Of a stretch of DNA of 64,000 bases, positions 57,160 to 64,000 are shown piece after piece; the stretch's first letter is position 1; each line of letters opens with the position of its first letter. A program made the position numbers and the translations under genes. The DNA comes from Acinetobacter cumulans (GTDB taxonomy: Bacteria > Pseudomonadota > Gammaproteobacteria > Pseudomonadales > Moraxellaceae): the NCBI RefSeq assembly GCF_003024525.3, contig NZ_CP035934.2, positions 62,001 through 126,000 of the forward strand, given 5' to 3'. The notes under the pieces were generated by a model. The model saw nothing but the letters and a program-made list of their open reading frames with translations. It searched no databases and had not been told where the DNA came from.

Positions 57160-58524
57160 ATGGCTTCTCGATTAAATGCGTCTTACGTATCAATTTTACA
57201 AAGATTTTGTGATGTGGTAGCTATTTATTGGGCTTTGTATGCTGTTTTTAATTTAAACTCATTAGCGATCAGCCATCAGGCTATGCTTATATTTTTAAGT
57301 ATGGTCAGCTTTTTTCAATTGATTGGTGGATTGACCGATTTTTACCGCTCTTGGCGTGGTGTAAGCCTATTTGATGAATTGGTTGCTTGCTTAAAAAATA
57401 TCTTCTTTAGTGCTTGTTTGCTTCTTCCATTTTGTCTTTTTTATTCTGATATTAGTTTAATGGTTCTGGTTCAATATTTTTGTTCAGTCTTAGTATTTAT
57501 GGCAGTATTACGAATTTTTGTTCGTTTAATATATGCCATTTCTTTTAAAATATTCAAAAAATCTCGAAATGTAATTGTTATTGGTGATTCTGTTAAAGCG
57601 TATAAGCTTTTTACTGATTTGAAAAAATCAGAGTGGATTGGATTTAATCCGCTGGGTATTTACTCATTTAATGAAAAAGCAGATCAATATGATTTTAATG
57701 GTAATGTAAATGATGCAATTGGCATTATTCATTCAAAAGAGATTAATCAAGTCTATATTGTGACAAGTCAGGAAAATATTCATCAAGTCGATAACCTATT
57801 AAAAATGCTTTCGGATACAACATGTTCAACAGTTATTGTCCCTGAGTTATTTAGTTATGATTTTTTATATTCTCGAGTAGAAGATATTAATGGGACTCCA
57901 ATTATTCCAATCATCGATACACGTATTAAAGGAATAAATATCTTTCTTAAGCGTGTCGAAGATATCTGTGTTGCTTCAACTATTTTAGTGCTTATTTCCC
58001 CCTTGTTATTGTGTATTGCGATTGCAATTAAGCTCAATTCTAAAGGTCCTGTATTCTTTAAACAAATCCGTTATGGCTTAAATGGTAAACCAATTTTAGT
58101 TTATAAATTCAGAAGCATGTCTGTTATGGAAAATGGCGCTAAAGTTACACAGGCTGTAAAAAATGACCCGCGTGTGACTAAGGTTGGTGCATTTTTACGA
58201 AAAACATCTTTAGACGAGCTCCCTCAATTTATTAACGTTGTTTTAGGCAATATGTCTGTTGTAGGACCTCGACCGCATGCCGCTGCACATAATGAAGAAT
58301 ATCGTAAACTGATTACCGGCTATATGTTGCGTCATAAAGTGAAGCCAGGTATTACAGGCTTAGCGCAAATTAGAGGTTGGCGTGGCGAAACAGATACCTT
58401 AGATAAAATGGAAAAGCGTGTTGAATGTGATTTAGAATACATCCGTACATGGAGTATTTTACTGGATATTAAAATTATCTTTCTTACCATATTTAAAGGA
58501 TTTATTAATAAAGCGGCATATTAA
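57160..58524 (+). CDS. wcaJ: WcaJ: undecaprenyl-phosphate glucose phosphotransferase
   Basis: 454 aa: about four N-terminal hydrophobic helices and a CoA-binding-like domain (NVIVIGDSVKAYKLFTDL), then a fifth hydrophobic segment and the catalytic domain with LVYKFRSMSVMENG, TSLDELPQFINVVLGNMSVVGPRPHAAAHNE, KPGITGLAQIRGWRGETDT, KRVECDLEYIRTWS and the C-terminus FKGFINKAAY, all as in colanic-acid WcaJ. Starts glycan assembly with Glc-1-P. ATG 57160 has a GGGG(A) element upstream. Confidence 0.95.
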   Translation: MASRLNASYVSILQRFCDVVAIYWALYAVFNLNSLAISHQAMLIFLSMVSFFQLIGGLTDFYRSWRGVSLFDELVACLKNIFFSACLLLPFCLFYSDISLMVLVQYFCSVLVFMAVLRIFVRLIYAISFKIFKKSRNVIVIGDSVKAYKLFTDLKKSEWIGFNPLGIYSFNEKADQYDFNGNVNDAIGIIHSKEINQVYIVTSQENIHQVDNLLKMLSDTTCSTVIVPELFSYDFLYSRVEDINGTPIIPIIDTRIKGINIFLKRVEDICVASTILVLISPLLLCIAIAIKLNSKGPVFFKQIRYGLNGKPILVYKFRSMSVMENGAKVTQAVKNDPRVTKVGAFLRKTSLDELPQFINVVLGNMSVVGPRPHAAAHNEEYRKLITGYMLRHKVKPGITGLAQIRGWRGETDTLDKMEKRVECDLEYIRTWSILLDIKIIFLTIFKGFINKAAY

Positions 58525-58591
58525 TATGTGGCTTATATTTAATAACCAAACATTTATTAACTTAATATTTTAAACTTAGAAGTGTAGTGTC

Positions 58592-59467
58592 ATGATTAAA
58601 AAGGCAATTCTTCCAGTCGCAGGCTTAGGTACGCGTTTTTTACCTGCAAGTAAATCTATTCCTAAAGAAATGGTTACAGTTGTAGACCGTCCAGCTATTG
58701 AGTATGTGGTACGTGAAGCTGTTGCGGCTGGTGTAGAGCAAATCATTTTGGTCACACATAGCTCTAAAGCTTCAATTGAAAACTATTTTGATCGTAACTT
58801 TGAGCTTGAAACAACTTTAGAAAATAAAAAGAAATATGATCTGTTAAAAACAATTACAGAAATTTTACCTGCACATGTGAGTGTTGTGAGTGTACGTCAG
58901 CCTCAACCATTAGGTTTAGGGCATGCTGTACTTTGTGCAAAATCTATTGTAGGTGAAGATGATTTTGCAGTTTTACTTCCAGACGTACTGGTTAAAGATG
59001 ATGCGGCGGATAATGATTTGAGTTTGATGATTCGTCGTTTTAATGAATCAAAAGCTTCGCAAATTATGGTCGAAGCTGTTCCTGATGAGTTAGTCGATCA
59101 GTATGGTATTGTTGATGTGGCAACAAACCCAGAGGAAGGCCATAGCATCGTAATGCAAGGGATTGTTGAAAAGCCTGCAGTAGGGACAGCACCTTCTAAC
59201 CTATCTGTAGTGGGACGTTATGTGCTCCCAGCAAAAATTATGCAATTACTTGAGCAGACCCCTAAGGGTGCAGGCAATGAAATTCAATTGACTGATGCCA
59301 TTGCATTGTTGCAACAAACAGAATCAGTTGAAGCCTATCGTATGAAAGGTCAAACCTTTGATTGTGGTAGCAAAATTGGCTATTTAAAAGCAGTTTTACA
59401 CTACGGTATTGCACATCCACAACTTGGTGAAGAATTTAAAACACTTATTAAAGAGCTCAATGCTTAA
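58592..59467 (+). CDS. galU: UTP-glucose-1-phosphate uridylyltransferase
   Basis: 291 aa: KAILPVAGLGTRFLPASKSIPKEM, LPLGLGHAV-type site (PQPLGLGHAVLCAK), VLLPDVLV, GIVEKP, GQTFDCGSKIGYLKA. Supplies UDP-glucose for Ugd and GalE. First of the conserved right-hand K-locus genes galU-ugd-pgi-galE. Confidence 0.97.
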   Translation: MIKKAILPVAGLGTRFLPASKSIPKEMVTVVDRPAIEYVVREAVAAGVEQIILVTHSSKASIENYFDRNFELETTLENKKKYDLLKTITEILPAHVSVVSVRQPQPLGLGHAVLCAKSIVGEDDFAVLLPDVLVKDDAADNDLSLMIRRFNESKASQIMVEAVPDELVDQYGIVDVATNPEEGHSIVMQGIVEKPAVGTAPSNLSVVGRYVLPAKIMQLLEQTPKGAGNEIQLTDAIALLQQTESVEAYRMKGQTFDCGSKIGYLKAVLHYGIAHPQLGEEFKTLIKELNA

Positions 59468-59485
59468 AATAAACAGAGGATGTAT

Positions 59486-60754
59486 ATGAAAATTGCGGTA
59501 TTTGGTTCGACGCTTAATGCAGCGGTTATGGGGGCATTATTTGCTGAACATGGACATAGTGTGATCTGGTGTCCAGAGTCTGATATCCGCTTTTTTCATG
59601 TACATAATTTGCCTTTCGATTCCAATTTAAAAAAGATTATTGAATTACAGCAGCTGAACGGTGCTTTAAAAATTTGTGATTTGTCGCAGATTTTAAAATA
59701 CGAATTTGATGTCTATTTCTTGGCCTTCAACCCTTCAAAATTAGATGTCGCAATTGAACTGGCTCATAAATTAAAAGCTGAACCGATTATTCATCCTAAA
59801 TTGATGGTTAATAGTTCGACCTTTGGTTTACAAGGAACAAAGACGCTACAAGATATTTTGTCTAAAGATGCGTGGGTATATATACCTGATATGACGCAGG
59901 AAGGCTCTTCAGTTGAGAATATTGCACAATCTAAGTCAATTGTGATTGGAACGAATGAAGATGCTTTTGCTAAGAAACAGATAAAAGAATTGTTACGGCC
60001 GATTTATCCACGTATGCATCAGCTGATTTTTATGCCAATATTAGATGCTGAATTTACTAAAATGAGTATTTCAGGCATGTTAGCAACGCGGATCAGTTAT
60101 ATGAATGATCTGTCCTTAGTTGCTGAAAAACTCAATATTGATATTGAAAATGTACGTTTAGGGGTAGGAGCTGATAGCCGTATCGGGCCAAGCTATTTAT
60201 ATTCTGGTGTGGGGTTTGGTGGGGAAAATTTCTCACGTGATATTTTAGCTTTGTCGCAAACCGTCACTGATTCAGGCAATCGTAGTCGATTATTACAACA
60301 GGTTTGGGAAATTAATGAGCAGCAGAAAGAATTGCTGTTCAGAAAATTTTGGAATTATTATCAGGCAGATATTCAGGGTAAAACAGTCGCGATATGGGGG
60401 GCTTCATTTAGAGAAAGCTCACCCAGCATTATCAATTCACCGATCCACAGTTTACTACAAGCATTCTGGGCACAAAAGGTAACCGTTCGACTGCATGACC
60501 CAAGAGCATTGCCTGAAATTGAAAAGGTTTATGGGGCGCGCGATGATCTAATTTTGTGTGACGACCAATATGAAGCAGCAGAAAATGCGCATGCACTGTG
60601 TTTAGTTACAGCATGGAAACAATATTGGAGTCCTGATTATCGACGATTAAAAAACGTGATGCAGCATCCTTTTATATTAGATGGTCGTAATATTTATGAC
60701 CCACACTATGTAAAAGAAGAGGGCTTTGCATACGAGGGGGTGGGACGATTATGA
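59486..60754 (+). CDS. ugd: Ugd-family protein lacking catalytic Cys and Asn
   Basis: 422 aa from ATG 59486 (AGAGGA five bases upstream; ATG 59480 is an alternative). The position between galU and pgi is that of ugd in Acinetobacter K loci, and the three-domain UDP-sugar dehydrogenase layout is recognisable: Rossmann start [22 protein letters not shown], a dimer-helix region [21 protein letters not shown], a [16 protein letters not shown] block, and a C-terminal [19 protein letters not shown] domain. But the active-site Cys of the usual [16 protein letters not shown] motif is Asn here (GGENFSRD), and the Asn four residues after the catalytic Lys is Ser (K-M-S-I-S). The Lys and the final Asp of that motif are kept. 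As it stands a normal four-electron oxidation to UDP-GlcA is not expected. An alternative reaction or regulatory role is possible. Overlaps pgi by 4 nt. Confidence 0.8.
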   Translation: MKIAVFGSTLNAAVMGALFAEHGHSVIWCPESDIRFFHVHNLPFDSNLKKIIELQQLNGALKICDLSQILKYEFDVYFLAFNPSKLDVAIELAHKLKAEPIIHPKLMVNSSTFGLQGTKTLQDILSKDAWVYIPDMTQEGSSVENIAQSKSIVIGTNEDAFAKKQIKELLRPIYPRMHQLIFMPILDAEFTKMSISGMLATRISYMNDLSLVAEKLNIDIENVRLGVGADSRIGPSYLYSGVGFGGENFSRDILALSQTVTDSGNRSRLLQQVWEINEQQKELLFRKFWNYYQADIQGKTVAIWGASFRESSPSIINSPIHSLLQAFWAQKVTVRLHDPRALPEIEKVYGARDDLILCDDQYEAAENAHALCLVTAWKQYWSPDYRRLKNVMQHPFILDGRNIYDPHYVKEEGFAYEGVGRL

Positions 60755-62421
60755 ATAATATAGAGCAATTTCCGAAACAAGATTCACATATGATCTATAC
60801 GAAGCTAAAGGCTTTAGCGGACAATCAAAAAGAAACGCATTTAAGTCAACTATTTGCAAAAAACCCATTAAGATTTGAGCAATGTTCAATTCATATCAAC
60901 CAATTGTGCTTCGATTTTAGTAAGCATCGTGTCAATGGCAAAGTATTTGAGCAACTGATTGCTTATGCAAAATCTCATCAATTAAAAGATTGGATTCAAA
61001 GTCTATTTTCGGTAGAAAAAATCAACTACACCGAAAAACGTGCTGCCATGCATTGGGCATTGCGTTTACCTAAAAATAGTCATGAGCATCCACAACTTGC
61101 AAAACAAGTACATGGTCAATTGGATCGAATGTATGAATTGGTAGAGCGAATTCATGCTGGTCAATATCGTGGTGCGACTGGTGAAGTGATTCGAGATGTA
61201 GTGAATATTGGTGTAGGTGGGTCAGACTTAGGCCCACTCATGATTTCACACGCTTTAACTGATTTTAAAGTGCAAACGGCACAAGATCTGAAAGTCCATT
61301 TTGTTTCTACAATGGATGGGAGTCAGCTTTCTGATTTATTGCACCAACTGCGCCCAGAGACGACTTTATTTATAATTTCATCAAAATCCTTCGGAACGAT
61401 AGATACACTTTCTAATGCCCAAACAGCTCGATGCTGGTTGCAACGCACTCTAAAAGCATCTGATAGTGCATTGCAGTGCCATTTTGTGGGTGTTTCAACA
61501 AAACCTGACAAAATGACCGAATGGGGAATTAGAGAAGACAATCAATTCTTACTTTGGGATTGGGTAGGTGGTCGTTATTCTCTATGGTCTTGCATTGGTT
61601 TACCTATTGCATTAACAGTAGGTGTGGAAAATTTTAAAGACCTACTGGCTGGCGCATTTGAAATAGATCAACATTTTCAAACTGCACCATTTGAGCAAAA
61701 TATTCCAGTGTTGATGGCACTTTTAGGTGTTTGGAATAATAACTTCTTAGATATTCAGACGCATGCGGTTTTACCTTATGATGGGCGTTTGAAGTATTTT
61801 GCCTCGTATTTGCAACAGCTCGAAATGGAATCAAATGGTAAGTCTGTACAGCGTACAGGCGAAAAAGCTGTAGTGGATACCTGCCCGATTATTTGGGGAG
61901 AGGTGGGGCCAAATGCACAACATGCTTTCTATCAACTGTTACATCAGGGTACTCATGCAGTAAGTTGTGACTTTATTGCTCCTGTGCATCGTTATAATGC
62001 AAATCAATTTACCTATATTGATAATGCGGAAGCGCTTATTGAACAGCATCATTTAGCACTTTCTAACTGCTTGGCACAGTCTCGTTTACTTGCCTTTGGT
62101 AATGAAGTATTAGATCAAACAGAACTTGAAAATTTACCTGCTTATAAGCAATATGCTGGAAATCAGCCAAGTACTACCGTGTTATTGGATCAATTAACGC
62201 CGTATACATTAGGGATGTTAGTTGCGCTATATGAGCACAAAGTATTTGTACAATCAGTCTTGTGGAATATCAATGCTTTCGATCAATGGGGTGTAGAAAA
62301 GGGTAAAGAAATTGCCAATCATCTTTTGCCGATTTTAAATCGTGAAGCAGAGGATGTTTCTCACTTTGATTCTTCGACACAAGGTTTGTTAAAGATTTTA
62401 TTAGGAAAAAAGAATGGCTAA
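60751..62421 (+). CDS. pgi: Glucose-6-phosphate isomerase
   Basis: 556 aa: [80 protein letters not shown], and a C-terminal [31 protein letters not shown] (family signature 2). Links Fru-6-P and Glc-6-P for sugar-nucleotide supply. Translationally coupled at both ends (ATGA start; 8-nt overlap with galE). Confidence 0.97.
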   Translation: MNNIEQFPKQDSHMIYTKLKALADNQKETHLSQLFAKNPLRFEQCSIHINQLCFDFSKHRVNGKVFEQLIAYAKSHQLKDWIQSLFSVEKINYTEKRAAMHWALRLPKNSHEHPQLAKQVHGQLDRMYELVERIHAGQYRGATGEVIRDVVNIGVGGSDLGPLMISHALTDFKVQTAQDLKVHFVSTMDGSQLSDLLHQLRPETTLFIISSKSFGTIDTLSNAQTARCWLQRTLKASDSALQCHFVGVSTKPDKMTEWGIREDNQFLLWDWVGGRYSLWSCIGLPIALTVGVENFKDLLAGAFEIDQHFQTAPFEQNIPVLMALLGVWNNNFLDIQTHAVLPYDGRLKYFASYLQQLEMESNGKSVQRTGEKAVVDTCPIIWGEVGPNAQHAFYQLLHQGTHAVSCDFIAPVHRYNANQFTYIDNAEALIEQHHLALSNCLAQSRLLAFGNEVLDQTELENLPAYKQYAGNQPSTTVLLDQLTPYTLGMLVALYEHKVFVQSVLWNINAFDQWGVEKGKEIANHLLPILNREAEDVSHFDSSTQGLLKILLGKKNG

Positions 62422-63433
62422 GATTTTAGTGACGGGTGGTGCAGGTTATATTGGCTCACATACCTGTGTTGAGCTTCTTTGCGCTGGTCATGAAGTTGTA
62501 GTCTTAGATAATTTATCCAATAGTGCTGAAGAGGCCTTAGTGCGTGTGCAGAATATTGCATCAAAGTCTTTAGACTTTGTACAGGGTGATATTCGCGATG
62601 CTCAGGTTTTGGATACATTATTTGAGCAGCATACAATTGATGCAGTCATTCATTTTGCTGGCTTAAAAGCCGTAGGCGAAAGCCAACAATTTCCTGCGAT
62701 GTATTTTGATAATAACATTGCGGGTTCTATCTCTTTAGTACAAGCCATGGCGCGAGCAGGCGTATATAAGCTGGTATTTAGTTCATCGGCTACGGTTTAT
62801 GATGAAGCGAATGTATCGCCCTTAAATGAAGAAATGCCAACGGGCATGCCAAATAACAATTATGGTTATACCAAGTTGGTTGTTGAGCAAATGCTACAAA
62901 AGTTAGCTGAAGCAGATGAGCGCTGGTCGATTGCCTTGTTGCGTTATTTCAACCCTGTTGGCGCACATAAGAGTGGTCAAATGGGGGAAGACCCACAGGG
63001 CATTCCTAATAACTTAATGCCTTATTTGACACAAGTAGCTGTTGGTCGCCGGGAAAAGTTGTCTATTTTTGGCAATGATTATGAAACCGCTGACGGGACT
63101 GGTGTACGTGATTATATTCATGTGGTCGATTTGGCCAATGCGCATTTATGTGCGCTGAATAATCGTCTGCATCAGACAGGTTGTCGTGCATGGAATATTG
63201 GTACGGGTACAGGTTCTTCTGTTTTAGAACTTAAAAATACGTTTGAGCAAGTGAATCAAATCACCATCCCGTTTGAATTTGCACCACGACGTGCAGGCGA
63301 TGTAGCAATTTCATTTGCGGATAATGCGCGTGCTGTTGCAGAATTAGGCTGGCAACCGAAATATGGATTAGAAGATATGTTGGCAGACAGTTGGAACTGG
63401 CAAAAGCAGAACCCACAAGGTTACCAATCCTAA
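62414..63433 (+). CDS. galE: UDP-glucose (UDP-N-acetylglucosamine) 4-epimerase
   Basis: 339 aa: [56 protein letters not shown], catalytic Tyr-x3-Lys in [40 protein letters not shown]. GalE by pattern; the orthologous K-locus gene is often called gne1 and may also act on N-acetylated sugars. Starts inside the end of pgi. Confidence 0.95.
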   Translation: MAKILVTGGAGYIGSHTCVELLCAGHEVVVLDNLSNSAEEALVRVQNIASKSLDFVQGDIRDAQVLDTLFEQHTIDAVIHFAGLKAVGESQQFPAMYFDNNIAGSISLVQAMARAGVYKLVFSSSATVYDEANVSPLNEEMPTGMPNNNYGYTKLVVEQMLQKLAEADERWSIALLRYFNPVGAHKSGQMGEDPQGIPNNLMPYLTQVAVGRREKLSIFGNDYETADGTGVRDYIHVVDLANAHLCALNNRLHQTGCRAWNIGTGTGSSVLELKNTFEQVNQITIPFEFAPRRAGDVAISFADNARAVAELGWQPKYGLEDMLADSWNWQKQNPQGYQS

Positions 63434-63437
63434 GCTA

Positions 63438-63468
63438 GAAAAAAAGAGCCTCGAAAGGCTCTTTTTTA
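63438..63468. terminator. Bidirectional terminator between galE and pgm
   Basis: A7-GAGCCT, CGAA loop, AGGCTC-T6: symmetric hairpin ending both the rightward K-locus array and the leftward pgm. Confidence 0.92.
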
Positions 63469-63478
63469 TTGCTATCAA

Positions 63479-64000
63479 TTAAGCTTCAATGAGCTGGGTA
63501 AGTAGATCAACATAGTATTGAATAGATTCTGGATTTTTCGATGCTGTTGTTTCGATATTTAGGCGTAACAGTGGCTCAGTATTCGAAGCGCGCACGTTTA
63601 GGCGCCAGTTGCCAAAATCGAGGCTAATGCCATCAGTTTTATCAATCGCAGGATTTTGTGCTGCAAAAAACTCAAAGATCTTTTGAATCGTCACTTGTGT
63701 ATCTTGTACTTTAAAGTTGATTTCGCCAGAGCAAGGGAATTTTGCAATCATGCCTTCTACTAAAGAAGACAGTGTTTGCTGCGTTTCAGACAATACTGAA
63801 ACAGCCAACAACCATGGAATCATGCCGCTGTCGCAGTAAGCAAAATCACGGAAATAATGATGTGCAGACATTTCGCCACCATATACCGCATTTTGTTCAC
63901 GCATCACTTGTTTAATAAATGCATGCCCTGATTTTGATTGTACAGTTTGGCCCTTATATTGTTCTACGATGTCCACGGTATTCCATACGAGGCGTGGGTC
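63479..64000 (-). CDS. pgm: Phosphomannomutase/phosphoglucomutase, C-terminal part (cut by window edge)
   Basis: The reading frame continues past the right end of the window, so only the last 173 codons are present; an internal GTG at 63976 is not the start. Kept landmarks: the sugar-binding loop GGEMSAHHYFRDF and the phosphate-binding loop RASNTEPLLRLN. This is the AlgC/CpsG-type alpha-D-phosphohexomutase found at the right edge of Acinetobacter K loci. It would serve both Glc-6-P/Glc-1-P for galU and Man-6-P/Man-1-P for manC, which matters because no separate manB is seen. Confidence 0.93.
   Translation of the reverse strand, partial: DPRLVWNTVDIVEQYKGQTVQSKSGHAFIKQVMREQNAVYGGEMSAHHYFRDFAYCDSGMIPWLLAVSVLSETQQTLSSLVEGMIAKFPCSGEINFKVQDTQVTIQKIFEFFAAQNPAIDKTDGISLDFGNWRLNVRASNTEPLLRLNIETTASKNPESIQYYVDLLTQLIEA

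Noticed and set aside
56990..57175. 61-codon plus-strand ORF upstream of wcaJ
   Set aside because: TTG start, no ribosome site, overlaps the wcaJ start and has AT-rich leader composition; probably chance.

Overview
This window is a stretch of an Acinetobacter-type gammaproteobacterial chromosome. The evidence is AT-leaning coding DNA and the arrangement fklB-fkpA / wzc-wzb-wza / divergent gna... / galU-ugd-pgi-galE / convergent pgm, which is the conserved frame of the Acinetobacter capsule (K) locus. A PglL-type O-oligosaccharyltransferase gene next to dnaJ and dapB fits the same genus. The species cannot be fixed from the sequence alone.

Layout, left part (1-27.7 kb), mostly housekeeping genes. 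A partial thioredoxin-fold gene and a chorismate mutase come first, then a PAS-GGDEF-EAL protein. A RutG-like pyrimidine permease gene follows; it is split by a 1282-bp IS3-family element with a 3-bp GAC target duplication. Next are ppc, a TetR regulator divergent from a two-gene RND efflux pump, a small membrane protein and dnaJ. pglL and dapB are followed by a START-domain protein, a lipoprotein divergent from a MocR-type regulator, and a co-directional minus-strand cluster mutY / M23 peptidase / small protein / tag / alcohol dehydrogenase. An AT-rich orphan ORF, a HIT protein, a dienelactone hydrolase and two FKBP-type prolyl isomerases (fklB, fkpA) close this part.

Layout, right part (28-64 kb), a large capsule locus. 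The export genes wza-wzb-wzc run leftwards. A 400-bp control region separates them from a rightward biosynthetic array that falls into two modules. Module A (32.1-44.6 kb) holds gna and wbpP (UDP-GalNAcA supply), a Wzx flippase, two hexapeptide acyltransferases, three GT4 glycosyltransferases, a small PglC-type initiating transferase, and pglD/pglE/pglF for UDP-diacetamido-trideoxy-glucose (diNAcBac/QuiNAc4NAc). It has no polymerase. Module B (44.9-58.5 kb) resembles a reduced colanic-acid cluster: ugd, gmd, fcl, gmm, wzy, a second wzx, two GT4 enzymes, wcaF, wcaI, an inverted manC and wcaJ. The core precursor genes galU, a ugd-like gene, pgi, galE and the partial pgm close the window.

How the genes work together: the locus codes for two different initiating phosphoglycosyltransferases (PglC-type and WcaJ), two flippases and two sets of glycosyltransferases, but only one Wzy and one Wza/Wzb/Wzc exporter. 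My inference is that the strain may build two different lipid-linked oligosaccharides. The WcaJ-primed unit would be polymerised into capsule. The PglC-primed unit may serve PglL protein O-glycosylation, or may use the Wzy in common or one elsewhere. Other points worth checking are a G8 tract inside the AT-rich wzy, and a second Ugd-family protein that lacks the catalytic cysteine and the active-site asparagine.
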